From a virus: DNA of 38,724 nucleotides. Shown in pieces: positions 30,069 to 37,622 of the stretch. Within the stretch, counting starts at the first letter, position 1, and each line of letters starts with the position of its first letter. The notes below the pieces were generated by a model that did not search any database, was not told the origin of the DNA, and was given only the letters and a program-made list of their open reading frames with translations. The DNA lies in IMG/VR virus record IMGVR_UViG_3300042197_004567, positions 1 through 38,724 of that record; one strand, given 5' to 3'. A program made the position numbers and the translations under genes.

Positions 30069-30088
30069 ATCCGGGTATATCTCATGAG
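30069..30088 (+). promoter_or_regulatory. Candidate phage promoter, ATCCGGGTATATCT motif (copy C)
   Basis: ATCCGGGTATATCTCATGAG lies directly downstream of a terminator and 29 bases before the ATG at 30117. TATATC as the -10 box would start RNA around 30089. This is the best placed of the four copies. Confidence 0.5.
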
Positions 30089-30116
30089 GACCCTTAACTA
30101 TCCCGGAGACATACAC

Positions 30117-30305
30117 ATGTCCGCAGATATGATTGAGTGGCTCGGCAATGATCCGATCACCGGACACACCAAGTCCACACCGATGACAGCCACCCGGGCT
30201 ATTCTGCACCTGATCGACAGGGCAGAGTACGACCGGCAGGTGATCGACCGGCTGTTTCTCGAAATCCGCAACTTGGAGCAGCAGATCATCGAGTTGCGGA
30301 AATAG
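30117..30305 (+). CDS. 62-residue hypothetical protein, own transcription unit
   Basis: From the ATG at 30117 with CCCGGAGAC upstream; the frame from 30084 starts inside the promoter motif. MSADMIEWLGNDPITGHTKSTPMTATRAILHLIDRAEYDRQVIDRLFLEI, then a leucine-zipper-like tail (RNLEQQIIELRK). The tail should oligomerise. It stands alone between one promoter candidate with a terminator upstream and a terminator downstream, so it is a single-gene unit. The family is unknown. Confidence 0.6.
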   Translation: MSADMIEWLGNDPITGHTKSTPMTATRAILHLIDRAEYDRQVIDRLFLEIRNLEQQIIELRK

Positions 30306-30332
30306 ACGGTCCCGACCAAGTAGTCCATGCCC

Positions 30333-30364
30333 GCCGCCTACTTAACACCTAGGCGGCTTTTTTT
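30333..30364 (+). terminator. Intrinsic terminator
   Basis: GCCGCCTA (30333-30340) pairs with TAGGCGGC (30350-30357), nine-base loop, then seven Ts. It ends the single-gene unit at 30117. Confidence 0.9.
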
Positions 30365-30378
30365 AGATATCAGCGCTC
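30358..30378 (+). repeat. 21-base terminator-tail repeat, copy 2
   Basis: Identical to 30029-30049. A near copy (one mismatch over 19 bases) lies at 36084-36102 inside the signal-peptide code of the protease gene, where no stem precedes it. Confidence 0.85.
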
Positions 30379-30439
30379 TTTACTGCCCGCGCTCCTTTTG
30401 CGAAGATATACGAACCCCGCCACGCCCGGAGCCAGTGCC

Positions 30440-32536
30440 ATGCCGTTCCAGTCCGAAAAGCAGCGGCGGTATTTGTGGGCCGAGCATCCCGAGATTGCAA
30501 AGCGTTGGGCGAAGAAATACCCCCAGTCGAATAAAGGTTTGCCCATGTACGCCGCCGATAAAGACAACAAAACCAAGGAATCGAGCGCGACCCCGGCGAC
30601 CCCTTGTTTTCAGGCACTTTCTGCACCTGTTCCGGCAGATCGTACCAATTTAATAAACTCGATTTTAGGGGAAAATCACGGGGAAAACAGCAAAACTGCG
30701 GATTCCAAGCAGGAGCGCGTGACACTTCCGCGCAGTGAGGCCCCCGTCTATGCGGGTCAGGAGCGCGCGGAGGGGAAAATGCAGCAAGAACTTCCAGATG
30801 GGCCGAATGTTAACGACGCGCAGCCCGAAACCACCATTAACTCGCTCTTGCATAAAATATCGGTCGTGCTCTCGCCGGCGTTGGCCCAAGAACTGGAGCG
30901 CCGAAAATCACTGGTCGAGGGCCGTGACCCCCAATTTCAGCCCAAAAACGTTAATTTAAAGCATTACCCCTCTTCGGCTGGGATTGTAACACCGCCGCCA
31001 ATGGGTTTAACACCGCCGCCGCAACCCCAAGCCCCGGCCCCCCAACAACCACCACCAGCACAACAGCCGCAAGCCGCGCAGCCCGCGAACACCGGCATGA
31101 ACAGTCCGTCGGCTCGGCCCATTCAGTCCTTTGGACCCCTTTCGATGACTGGCAATATCAATGGCAACGCGGCCTTCGGGGCCAAGAACTCTCCCGACAG
31201 CATGAAAATCAGCGCCGCCATCGAGAAGTGGGCAGCGGGTAATCCCACACTGGCGTGGCTCAGCAGCATGGAGTTTCCGATCTATCCAGAGCCGGAAGAT
31301 TTTGCTGTCTTAGACGACGAAAGTGACGGCCTGCGTGGAAAAGCCGCCAAGGCTCAAACGCCCTGTTCGTGCGGCTGTGGCGATACGGTCAAGACATGTA
31401 AATGTTCGGCCGACTGCTCGTGCCGTAAGCCGGGCGGGTCCTGTTACAAAGCGGAAAAAACAGCCGCCAAACAACTGGGCCTGTGGGACCGGATTCGTGC
31501 CAAGAAACAGCGCGGCGAAAAGCCAGCCCAGCCCGGCGATAAGGACTATCCAGACGCGAAAAGTTGGAAGAAAGTCACGAGGATCAGCGAGAAGCAGTCG
31601 GGTACGCCGGCGTGGCAGCGCAGCGAGGGCAAGAACTCAGAGGGCGGCCTGAACGAGAAGGGGCGCAAGAGTTATGAGCGCGAGCACGGCGGCAACCTCA
31701 AGGCCCCCGTAACTGAAAAGAACCCCAAGGGCAAGGCCAAGAAACGCCAGAATAGTTTTTGCGCCCGGATGTGCGGTATGAAGCGCGTAAACACCGGCGC
31801 CAAAACCAAGTCAGACCCCGATTCGCGCATTAACAAGTCGCTGCGCAAGTGGAATTGCAAATGCGGAAGCGCGTATGAATTTGGCCAGAAGGTGGCCCAA
31901 GACTTCGACCCGGCCATGTCGCGTGACGCTGAAAACGCCCTCATGCACGGCGCTGGCTTGGTGGGCTCCGGCGTGCTGGGCACGGTCGCTGGCCTGCCTG
32001 TGTCGGCCGGCCTAGAGCAGTTCGCCAAGGCCCGAAACTGGATTCCGTCCGACGAGAAAAACCCGCTCGGCTACAACCTTGCCAACTCGTTGCTCAAGAT
32101 ACCCATGTTCTTGGGAGGCACGCTGGGTCTTGGCCTCTATGACAACTATATCCTGCGCCCCCACACGAAACGGGAACACGAGCGCAAGCAGCAGGAAGAG
32201 GCCGTCCGGCAGCAACTCGCCCAGCAGGCTCCCGTGAAACAGGCCGAGGCGTCACTGGAGCGGGTGCTGAGTACGGCGCTCGTGTCGGCGGCCGGGGGCT
32301 TGGCTTTAGGCGGTTATCCCGGCAAATATCTGCAGGAAAAATTCGACGCCAGTGGATATCCGGCGACAGCCGGTTATATCGCGAGCAAAGTGCCGCTCGC
32401 ACTCGGCGGCGCGCTGTCTTCCGGTCTGTACAACTACTGGCGCGATAAAAACGACGTTGGCACCAAGGCGCGACGCAGCAAGCAACAGCCGGCGACACCA
32501 AGCCTGTGGCGCAACATGTTGCGTTCAATCCATTAA
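30440..32536 (+). CDS. Probable virion-associated protein with KKVTRISEKQSGTPAWQ / FCARMCGMK module
   Basis: 698 residues from ATG 30440, chosen because MPFQSEKQRRYLWAEHPEIA is a recurring start of phage proteins (from memory) and CGGAG lies upstream. Residues 190-220 are Pro/Gln-rich (PPPQPQAPAPQQPPPA). A Cys cluster follows (about 308-335; CSCGCGDTVKTCKCSADCSC), perhaps metal-binding. About 372-487 is a conserved phage module: WQRSEGKNSEGGLNEKGRKSY, NSFCARMCGMKR and LRKWNCKCG, resembling DUF6321. The C-terminal 200 residues hold several hydrophobic Gly-rich helices. A soluble-to-membrane protein ejected with DNA is one possibility; that is inference. It is separated from upstream genes by a terminator. 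Confidence 0.6.
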   Translation: MPFQSEKQRRYLWAEHPEIAKRWAKKYPQSNKGLPMYAADKDNKTKESSATPATPCFQALSAPVPADRTNLINSILGENHGENSKTADSKQERVTLPRSEAPVYAGQERAEGKMQQELPDGPNVNDAQPETTINSLLHKISVVLSPALAQELERRKSLVEGRDPQFQPKNVNLKHYPSSAGIVTPPPMGLTPPPQPQAPAPQQPPPAQQPQAAQPANTGMNSPSARPIQSFGPLSMTGNINGNAAFGAKNSPDSMKISAAIEKWAAGNPTLAWLSSMEFPIYPEPEDFAVLDDESDGLRGKAAKAQTPCSCGCGDTVKTCKCSADCSCRKPGGSCYKAEKTAAKQLGLWDRIRAKKQRGEKPAQPGDKDYPDAKSWKKVTRISEKQSGTPAWQRSEGKNSEGGLNEKGRKSYEREHGGNLKAPVTEKNPKGKAKKRQNSFCARMCGMKRVNTGAKTKSDPDSRINKSLRKWNCKCGSAYEFGQKVAQDFDPAMSRDAENALMHGAGLVGSGVLGTVAGLPVSAGLEQFAKARNWIPSDEKNPLGYNLANSLLKIPMFLGGTLGLGLYDNYILRPHTKREHERKQQEEAVRQQLAQQAPVKQAEASLERVLSTALVSAAGGLALGGYPGKYLQEKFDASGYPATAGYIASKVPLALGGALSSGLYNYWRDKNDVGTKARRSKQQPATPSLWRNMLRSIH

Positions 32537-32693
32537 ACGCGGCGCTAAAGTTTAATTTTTGGCTGTGTTGGCGGCTGAATCGGCCGAACGGTCGTGGCCC
32601 CGCGTCGATGCTGCGGCGTATACGGACAGTTATGACATCTATATCCACAGCATCGTTGCTGCGCGAGCAGCACTTCCCGTGACAACGGTTTCG

Positions 32694-33041
32694 TCATATG
32701 TGCGCGGTCGTGAACCGCTGCTCGTAGGCCGAATAAATTTCGGCATACGCCACGCCCCATGCGGCGTCGTGCGCCAGTTTATTAAACGCCTCGTCGGTGT
32801 CGGCGGCGTCCAGCCGGTGGTTCCACGCCCGCGCATGGGCCCACTCGTGGATGAGCACGTCGATGGCCCGATTCTCGTCCAGCCGGCGGTCGATCTGGAC
32901 GTGAAACTGTTTGCCCTGTTTCCAGCAGCGCCCCTCGAACTGCGAGAGTTTGACGCGGCGGACGCTCACGGGATAAGCGGCCGGGCAATCGGCCTTGAGC
33001 ATCTTGAGGACGGACTGATAATGCCGAAATTTTCCCGCCAT
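32694..33041 (-). CDS. Small zinc metallopeptidase-like protein (HExxH)
   Basis: 115 residues on the - strand from ATG at 33041; GGAGG lies nine bases upstream. LIHEWAHARAW carries the HExxH zinc motif (H65, E66, H69), and the WGVAYAEIYSAY helix after it matches small SprT-like and phage zincins. A third zinc ligand is not obvious. It would cleave peptides, perhaps on DNA-protein crosslinks as SprT-like proteins do, or in the virion; neither is shown. Alone on the - strand apart from the endonuclease. A TATAAT box sits upstream. Confidence 0.65.
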   Translation of the reverse strand: MAGKFRHYQSVLKMLKADCPAAYPVSVRRVKLSQFEGRCWKQGKQFHVQIDRRLDENRAIDVLIHEWAHARAWNHRLDAADTDEAFNKLAHDAAWGVAYAEIYSAYEQRFTTAHI

Positions 33042-33094
33042 GGGCTGCGTCCTCCGTGACACCAAAAAGCGTCGGCGTCCGCGCCGAAAACCGT

Positions 33095-33100
33095 ATTATA
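33095..33100 (-). promoter_or_regulatory. TATAAT -10 box for zinc peptidase gene
   Basis: On the - strand GCGGTATAATACGG gives a perfect TATAAT about 55 bases before the ATG at 33041. The -35 region is weak (no TTGACA at 17 bases). Confidence 0.5.
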
Positions 33101-33164
33101 CCGCGCTTACAAGAAAACGCTTTGTTCGGTTTTTGACGGCAAAATTTCGTAATTTAACTCTGTT

Positions 33165-33194
33165 TTGTCAGTTGTTTGTCGCGTGTGGTACACT
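33165..33194 (+). promoter_or_regulatory. Sigma70-like promoter (TTGTCA-18-TACACT)
   Basis: TTGTCA (33165-33170), 18 bases, TACACT (33189-33194). The TGTGGTACA context recurs at 35546-35554 before another gene with the same TTG-N18 layout, which supports it. It lies between divergent genes and would drive the gene at 33233. Confidence 0.5.
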
Positions 33195-33232
33195 GACACG
33201 CTCTGGCATCTAAAAAAAAGGAGTAACGACCA

Positions 33233-34912
33233 ATGCCGCTTAATGCCGCACTATTTGCCAAAGCGCTTGGCGAAAAACAAGCCGGACCCGTTTCTGAAAT
33301 GTTATCGGCATTTAATCCGCTCAATTCGTATTTGGGCGGCGGACTGTTGGGTGGTGGCGCTGCGTTAGCCATGCCGACCCGTTCGCTGAAAGCCCAGGCC
33401 AAATACGATTCGACGGACAATCCGTTGCGGGCTGTGGCCAACGTATTGGTGCCCGGTTACGGCGCGTACAACGGCTTCAAGCGCATCGGCGCCGGTATTC
33501 GTAGTCCTGAGATGAAGGCGATCAAGGCCGACCGGATGCGTGACCGTGCCCGTCGCGAATTAGACGCGTTGCAGCGCGCGACGCAGACAGAACAAGAGTC
33601 AGACGGCGCAGAGGAACAAAACAAATCCAACAAATCGGCCGGATGGAAAACAGAAGCGCTTGGCGCGATTGTGAATCCAATCAATCTTTTCGGCGCAAAC
33701 GTATTGGGCGCTGGCGCGGCCGGACTGACGCCTACGCGCACGTTGAATCAGCAATCCGTGTCCGACGACAGCACGTGGTCCAATTTGTTTGTGCCCGGAC
33801 AAGCGTCATACAACTGGTTTAAACGTATTGGCGCGGCTACTCGCAGTCCAGAAATGCTTGCCATGCGCCGGCAAGCGATCGTTGACCGCTTGGAGAGGGA
33901 ATCCGGCATGAAAAAAGAAAAAACCACAGACTCAGAAAAGCAATCGCGCGTGTACGAGGCTTCCGAAAGCGTTGAAGGCGTGAAACCGAAGGAGGTCTAT
34001 GAGTCGCACAAGAAGTGCACGCCGGGCGAGTTTGGCATGCACAAAGCGGGCGCAGAATTTGCGCCGACAGTCGGCCAGGGCGCGCTTACCGGCGCCGGGC
34101 TTGGAGCGCTAATCGGGGCGTTGCGCGCGCCCAAGGGTAAGATGCTCAAGTACACACTGGGTGGTGCGGGCATTGGCGGTGCGGCAGGTGCCGGCAGCAC
34201 GGCTATGTATAACCTTCACGATAGTTTAAACATTCCTGAACCGTACGGCAGCCTTACTCGACTTCCGGCCACAATCGCTGCTGGCGGTCTAGCTTCGCAT
34301 CTGGGCAATAAACTTTATGACGAAGTCGAGGAGCACGTTCCTGAAAAGAAAGAGCGCAAAAAAGAAGACACCAAAACCGGTGTCTTCTTTAAAGAAGCGC
34401 GGCTGCGCACGTTTGGCGAAAAGCTTGCAGCCGGGGCTGGCGGTATTAACTGGCAGAACGTCATGAACACTGGCCTGGGCGGTGCGGCACTGGGGGCTGG
34501 GCTGGGCGGGTTGGCCGGGCTTATCGATCCTGGTGAAGACGAGTACGGCCGGCGACGCAGTCGTTTAAGCGCGGCGTTGCGTGGCGCGCTGGGTGGCGGT
34601 TTGACGGGCGGCGGCGCGGGAGCGTTGCTGGAGGCGTACAACCCCGGCACCGGACAGACGGCTATGAATTACGGACAGACAGCCATGGATTACGGGCGCA
34701 ACATGTATCAGCAGATGTTTGGCCCCGCGCAGCAAGCGGCGCCGAAAACACCTGAATACGTGCGCCCGGCGACGACCATGGTGCCGATGGCCGGTACGAA
34801 CAAATTGCGTGCGCATCCCGGCGTTAAAACACAGGCACAACTGCAGGCTGAGCGAAACCAGTATCTGCGCGGCGGCATGGCCGAAGGCCCTGTGTTTCCA
34901 AACGCCGGCTGA
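33233..34912 (+). CDS. Glycine-zipper protein with internal duplication
   Basis: 559 residues, ATG preceded by AAAAAGGAG. Two related segments of about 80 residues (22-105 and 150-225) share G-(L/A)-G, a PTR-L block, VPG-(Y/Q)-x-(A/S)-Y-N-x-F-KRIGA-x-x-RSPEM and a basic tail; this is an internal duplication. Then GQGALTGAGLGALIGAL, LGGAGIGGAAGAGS and NTGLGGAALGAGLGGLAGL give three glycine-zipper helices, typical of membrane-inserting peptides. A YMQ/Pro-rich tail ends it. It shares glycine-rich hydrophobic helices with the protein at 30440, so both may be internal virion proteins delivered into the host envelope. That is inferred; family unknown. Confidence 0.6.
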   Translation: MPLNAALFAKALGEKQAGPVSEMLSAFNPLNSYLGGGLLGGGAALAMPTRSLKAQAKYDSTDNPLRAVANVLVPGYGAYNGFKRIGAGIRSPEMKAIKADRMRDRARRELDALQRATQTEQESDGAEEQNKSNKSAGWKTEALGAIVNPINLFGANVLGAGAAGLTPTRTLNQQSVSDDSTWSNLFVPGQASYNWFKRIGAATRSPEMLAMRRQAIVDRLERESGMKKEKTTDSEKQSRVYEASESVEGVKPKEVYESHKKCTPGEFGMHKAGAEFAPTVGQGALTGAGLGALIGALRAPKGKMLKYTLGGAGIGGAAGAGSTAMYNLHDSLNIPEPYGSLTRLPATIAAGGLASHLGNKLYDEVEEHVPEKKERKKEDTKTGVFFKEARLRTFGEKLAAGAGGINWQNVMNTGLGGAALGAGLGGLAGLIDPGEDEYGRRRSRLSAALRGALGGGLTGGGAGALLEAYNPGTGQTAMNYGQTAMDYGRNMYQQMFGPAQQAAPKTPEYVRPATTMVPMAGTNKLRAHPGVKTQAQLQAERNQYLRGGMAEGPVFPNAG

Positions 34913-34938
34913 CCAGACATTCAAGGCGAAAACAATCC

Positions 34939-35514
34939 GTGATCGTCGAAATTGGAACGTGTGACTTTGAGACGGCCGCCGGGCATGCCGACGGTTTGTT
35001 CATCGAGCCTTTGCCGTTTTATTTCAACCGGCTGCCCGCCACGTGCCGCAAGGAAAACGTGGCGGTGAGTAATTACACGGGCCAAGGCCAAGTGTATTTC
35101 TTGACGGAAGAAACCATTGCGCAACACGGGCTTCCCGACTGGTTGCGCGGATGCAATTGCTTAAATCAAATGCATCCCACCGTGGCGCAGATGGTAGCCT
35201 CTGGCAGCGTCCAGCCTGAATGGGTGCAGACTCAGCCCGTGCCTGTGGTGCGTATCAAATCGTTGCTCGATAAACACAACATTACGCACATCAAGCTGCT
35301 GAAAATCGACACCGAAGGGCACGACGCCGTCATTCTGAATGACTTTCTGGATACGGTCGATATCCTGCCGCAGCACATCTCGTTTGAGAATAACGGGTTA
35401 GTACCGGCGGAAGACGTCGCCACGGTGGTTCTGCGGTTGGAGCAGCGGAAATACAAAACCGTGGTCGTGCCGGGCCAGTGTGACGCATTTCTGCTTCCAG
35501 GCGTCCGGGCGTAA
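34939..35514 (+). CDS. FkbM-like SAM methyltransferase
   Basis: 191 residues with a GTG start at 34939 and AAGGCG upstream. MIVEIGTCDFETA is a short motif I (acidic residue, then GxxxF, binding SAM). The C-terminal HIKLLKIDTEGHDAVILNDFL is the FkbM signature (KIDTEGxExxVL). The protein lacks the usual longer N-terminus of FkbM enzymes (about 230 residues), so it is a compact version. FkbM enzymes O-methylate sugars or lipids. With the glycosyltransferase and sulfotransferase-like genes it suggests glycan tailoring, by inference. Confidence 0.75.
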   Translation: MIVEIGTCDFETAAGHADGLFIEPLPFYFNRLPATCRKENVAVSNYTGQGQVYFLTEETIAQHGLPDWLRGCNCLNQMHPTVAQMVASGSVQPEWVQTQPVPVVRIKSLLDKHNITHIKLLKIDTEGHDAVILNDFLDTVDILPQHISFENNGLVPAEDVATVVLRLEQRKYKTVVVPGQCDAFLLPGVRA

Positions 35515-35526
35515 CTTGGCGGTAAC

Positions 35527-35556
35527 TTGGCTCTTGTTAACGGCCTGTGGTACAGT
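35527..35556 (+). promoter_or_regulatory. Sigma70-like promoter (TTGGCT-18-TACAGT) with leader hairpin
   Basis: TTGGCT (35527-35532), 18 bases, TACAGT (35551-35556). It shares TGTGGTACA with the promoter at 33165. The leader then forms an 8-bp hairpin GTTCGTGG/CCACGAAC (35558-35581) before the ATG at 35605. Confidence 0.5.
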
Positions 35557-35604
35557 AGTTCGTGGGGCGGAGACCACGAACACGCACACGGGGCGGGAAC
35601 AGCC

Positions 35605-35952
35605 ATGAAACGCCGCTGGATCGCACGCTGGGTCGCCCTGTGGGTGGCGCTGTTTACAGCAGTCGCCTCAGCCGACGAAATCTTGATCTTCGGCATGGCC
35701 GGCTGCCGCCCCTGCGCCAAATTAACAGCGCTATTGGAGCGGCACCCCGAACTGCTCAAGGACTACAAGGTTTCGCACATCGACTTGGTCGAGCAGGCGG
35801 AAACGGCACAGCTTTTTGCCGTCAAAATCGCCCCCACGATCGTGCGGCTGGACGACAAAAGCAGAGAACGTGGTCGGTTTACGGGCGCGCCAGTGTCCAA
35901 GCGCCAACTGGAGCGCTGGCTGGCCGATCCTGATGTCCCGCCGGCCGAATAA
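35605..35952 (+). CDS. Secreted thioredoxin-like protein
   Basis: 115 residues from ATG 35605; an in-frame ATG at 35527 lies inside the promoter. MKRRWIARWVALWVALFTAVASA is a signal peptide. The mature part has FGMAGCRPCAKLTALLERHP with a C34-R-P-C37 active-site pair, the helix after it, and VKIAPTIVRL holding the cis-proline of the thioredoxin fold. So it is a small periplasmic thiol-disulfide protein, which could support disulfide bonds in the exported Cys-rich proteins of the phage. GGCGGGAACAGCC precedes the ATG. Confidence 0.75.
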   Translation: MKRRWIARWVALWVALFTAVASADEILIFGMAGCRPCAKLTALLERHPELLKDYKVSHIDLVEQAETAQLFAVKIAPTIVRLDDKSRERGRFTGAPVSKRQLERWLADPDVPPAE

Positions 35953-36040
35953 CGTGTTTCTATCCCTTTGCGTATTCAGGCGAGTTATGTGAGTGCTGGC
36001 TTAATTTTGTATTCGCTGTCCCGCGGAAGGAGCCGCCACC

Positions 36041-36898
36041 ATGCGTTTTCCAGACATTATTTACACGCTGCGGACGCTCCTCTTTTTTTTAGCTATCAGC
36101 GCGGTAACGCCGCCTCCCGTGCTCGGCGGCACGATTGATCCGAACACGCCCGACAGCAAGTACATCGAGTTCGGCAAGCAGTTTCCCTGTGTCGTGAAGT
36201 TTGTCGCGCCCACGACGATCACGATCACCAGGAACGAGCAGCAGATCAAAGTCACGACGCAGATGGCCGCGTCCGCCGTGGTCATCGCGCCGCACTGGGC
36301 GCTCACAGCCGCGCACGTGCTCGCTGACGCGTCTGGCATGCCCACGCTGATTGCCGACAGCGGCAAAGAACACGCCGTCGATCATGCGTTTGTCCACGAA
36401 AAATTCAAAGACACGGCCATCGGGTACTTCGACATCGCGCTGTGCTATTGCCCTGAACCGTTCGCGCTGGAGTTCTATCCGGCGCTCTATACAAAGCCCG
36501 ACGAGGTGGGCAAGGCGATCACGATTGCAGGCTACGGCACGACCGGCACGTTTCACACGGGCAACGTCCGCTCCGACAAATACAAGCGCGCCGGCCACAA
36601 CAGAATTGACAACACAGACCGCGGCGTGGTTGTGTGCTCGCCCAGTAAGCACAACAGGTTTCCCCTGGAGTTCTGCATCACGCCGGGCGATTCGGGCGGC
36701 GGCATGTTCATCGGCAATTCTCTGGCCGGCATCAATTCTTTTCTCATGGCGGTCGACGGCGTTCCCGACGGCACGTACACCGACGAATGCGCGTTTACCC
36801 GGATCAGCCTGCACGCCGATTGGGTGCGCGACAGGATTAAAAAGTATGAAATGCAGCAGGCGCCGGCAGAACCAATTATTGATTTGGTGCTGCCATGA
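36041..36898 (+). CDS. Secreted trypsin-like serine protease (S1 family)
   Basis: 285 residues; AAGGAG eight bases before the ATG. The signal peptide spans about 1-29 (LLFFLAISAVTPPPVLGG). The catalytic triad is complete: His92 in WALTAAHVLADA, Asp131 in YFDIALCYC, Ser218 in ITPGDSGGGMF. AGYGTTGTF and NRIDNTDRG are further S1-like features. It acts outside the cytoplasm. The residue six before the serine is Phe211/Cys212, so P1 preference cannot be read off. S1 proteases are very unusual in phages; degrading receptor or exclusion proteins is a possible role. The stop overlaps the CAP gene by four bases. Confidence 0.85.
   Translation: MRFPDIIYTLRTLLFFLAISAVTPPPVLGGTIDPNTPDSKYIEFGKQFPCVVKFVAPTTITITRNEQQIKVTTQMAASAVVIAPHWALTAAHVLADASGMPTLIADSGKEHAVDHAFVHEKFKDTAIGYFDIALCYCPEPFALEFYPALYTKPDEVGKAITIAGYGTTGTFHTGNVRSDKYKRAGHNRIDNTDRGVVVCSPSKHNRFPLEFCITPGDSGGGMFIGNSLAGINSFLMAVDGVPDGTYTDECAFTRISLHADWVRDRIKKYEMQQAPAEPIIDLVLP
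36084..36102 (+). repeat. Near copy of terminator-tail repeat inside coding sequence
   Basis: TTTTTTT-AGCTATCAGCGC within the signal-peptide code of the protease matches TTTTTTT-AGATATCAGCGC at 30029 and 30358 with one mismatch. No hairpin precedes it here, so it may be chance or a transferred tail. Confidence 0.45.
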
Positions 36899-37506
36899 CC
36901 TGCAATCAGGACGTCGAACTGTTAATCCAGGAGTTACGCGAAGCCAGCCGGTTGGCGCCGCTGGACTTATCGAGCCGGGCGGCCGACATGCTGGACAAGT
37001 TGCTCGTGGAGTTAAACCGGCGCGGCAAGCTTCTCACTGAGTGCCAAGATATTGCGACGGTCCTGCGGCACGAGAACGACCGGTTTCGGCGTATTTTAAA
37101 TAACAGATCGCTGCCGCTGTTGCGCAACACCGCGGCGGCCGACATGGACCAATTGATCGACCTGCACAATCGGGCGCGCCTCGACGCCAGTTGGCTGTGG
37201 CGGCTGGGTAATCTTGCGCCCCACAACGCGCTCATGACCTACGCGCAGGAACACGCCAACTGGATGGCCGGCGCCCAGGAATTAAAACACTCTAGCATCG
37301 GGGCTATTTTGAAACTGGGGTTTTCCCGGGCCGGAGAGAACATCGCGATGGGGCAGAAAACGCCCGAAAGCGTGCTGCGCAGTTGGCTCTGGTCACCCGG
37401 CCACCGCGCCAATATTCTGAGCCGGAACTTCAACCGATTGGGCTGTGGCGCCGCGTTTGATAAAAAACAGCGCCTGTACTGGTGCGTGTGCTTCGGGCGC
37501 GACTGA
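36895..37506 (+). CDS. CAP/SCP-domain protein (YkwD-like)
   Basis: 203 residues, ATG overlapping the protease stop. Residues 1-75 are a coiled-coil-rich head (LIQELREASRLAPLDL, LDKLLVELNRRGKLLTECQDI). Residues about 85-203 form a CAP domain: LIDLHNRARLDASWLW, EHANWMAGAQELKHSS, RAGENIAMGQKTPESVLRSW and SPGHRANILSRNFNRLGCGAA. The CAP His/Glu set (KHSS, GENIA, PGHRANIL) is present. CAP proteins are secreted in many organisms and their activity is mostly unknown. No N-terminal signal is obvious, so it may be cytoplasmic or exported otherwise. Co-expression with the protease suggests joint use. Confidence 0.8.
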   Translation: MTCNQDVELLIQELREASRLAPLDLSSRAADMLDKLLVELNRRGKLLTECQDIATVLRHENDRFRRILNNRSLPLLRNTAAADMDQLIDLHNRARLDASWLWRLGNLAPHNALMTYAQEHANWMAGAQELKHSSIGAILKLGFSRAGENIAMGQKTPESVLRSWLWSPGHRANILSRNFNRLGCGAAFDKKQRLYWCVCFGRD

Positions 37507-37622
37507 TATTTTGTCGTGATAATTCGCGCCCGGGCCTCGCACCATTGCGAATATAACGCCGATTTGTGAAAATGGTCGGCGGATAATGGTGTGTTACGAC
37601 GTTTTCCGCCGGTAGGTTTTCT

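Noticed and set aside
32537-32693. Gene in the gap between the converging genes
   Set aside because: No start with a ribosome site and no protein-like frame; only a TGCTGC/GCAGCA hairpin near 32660 without a T-run.
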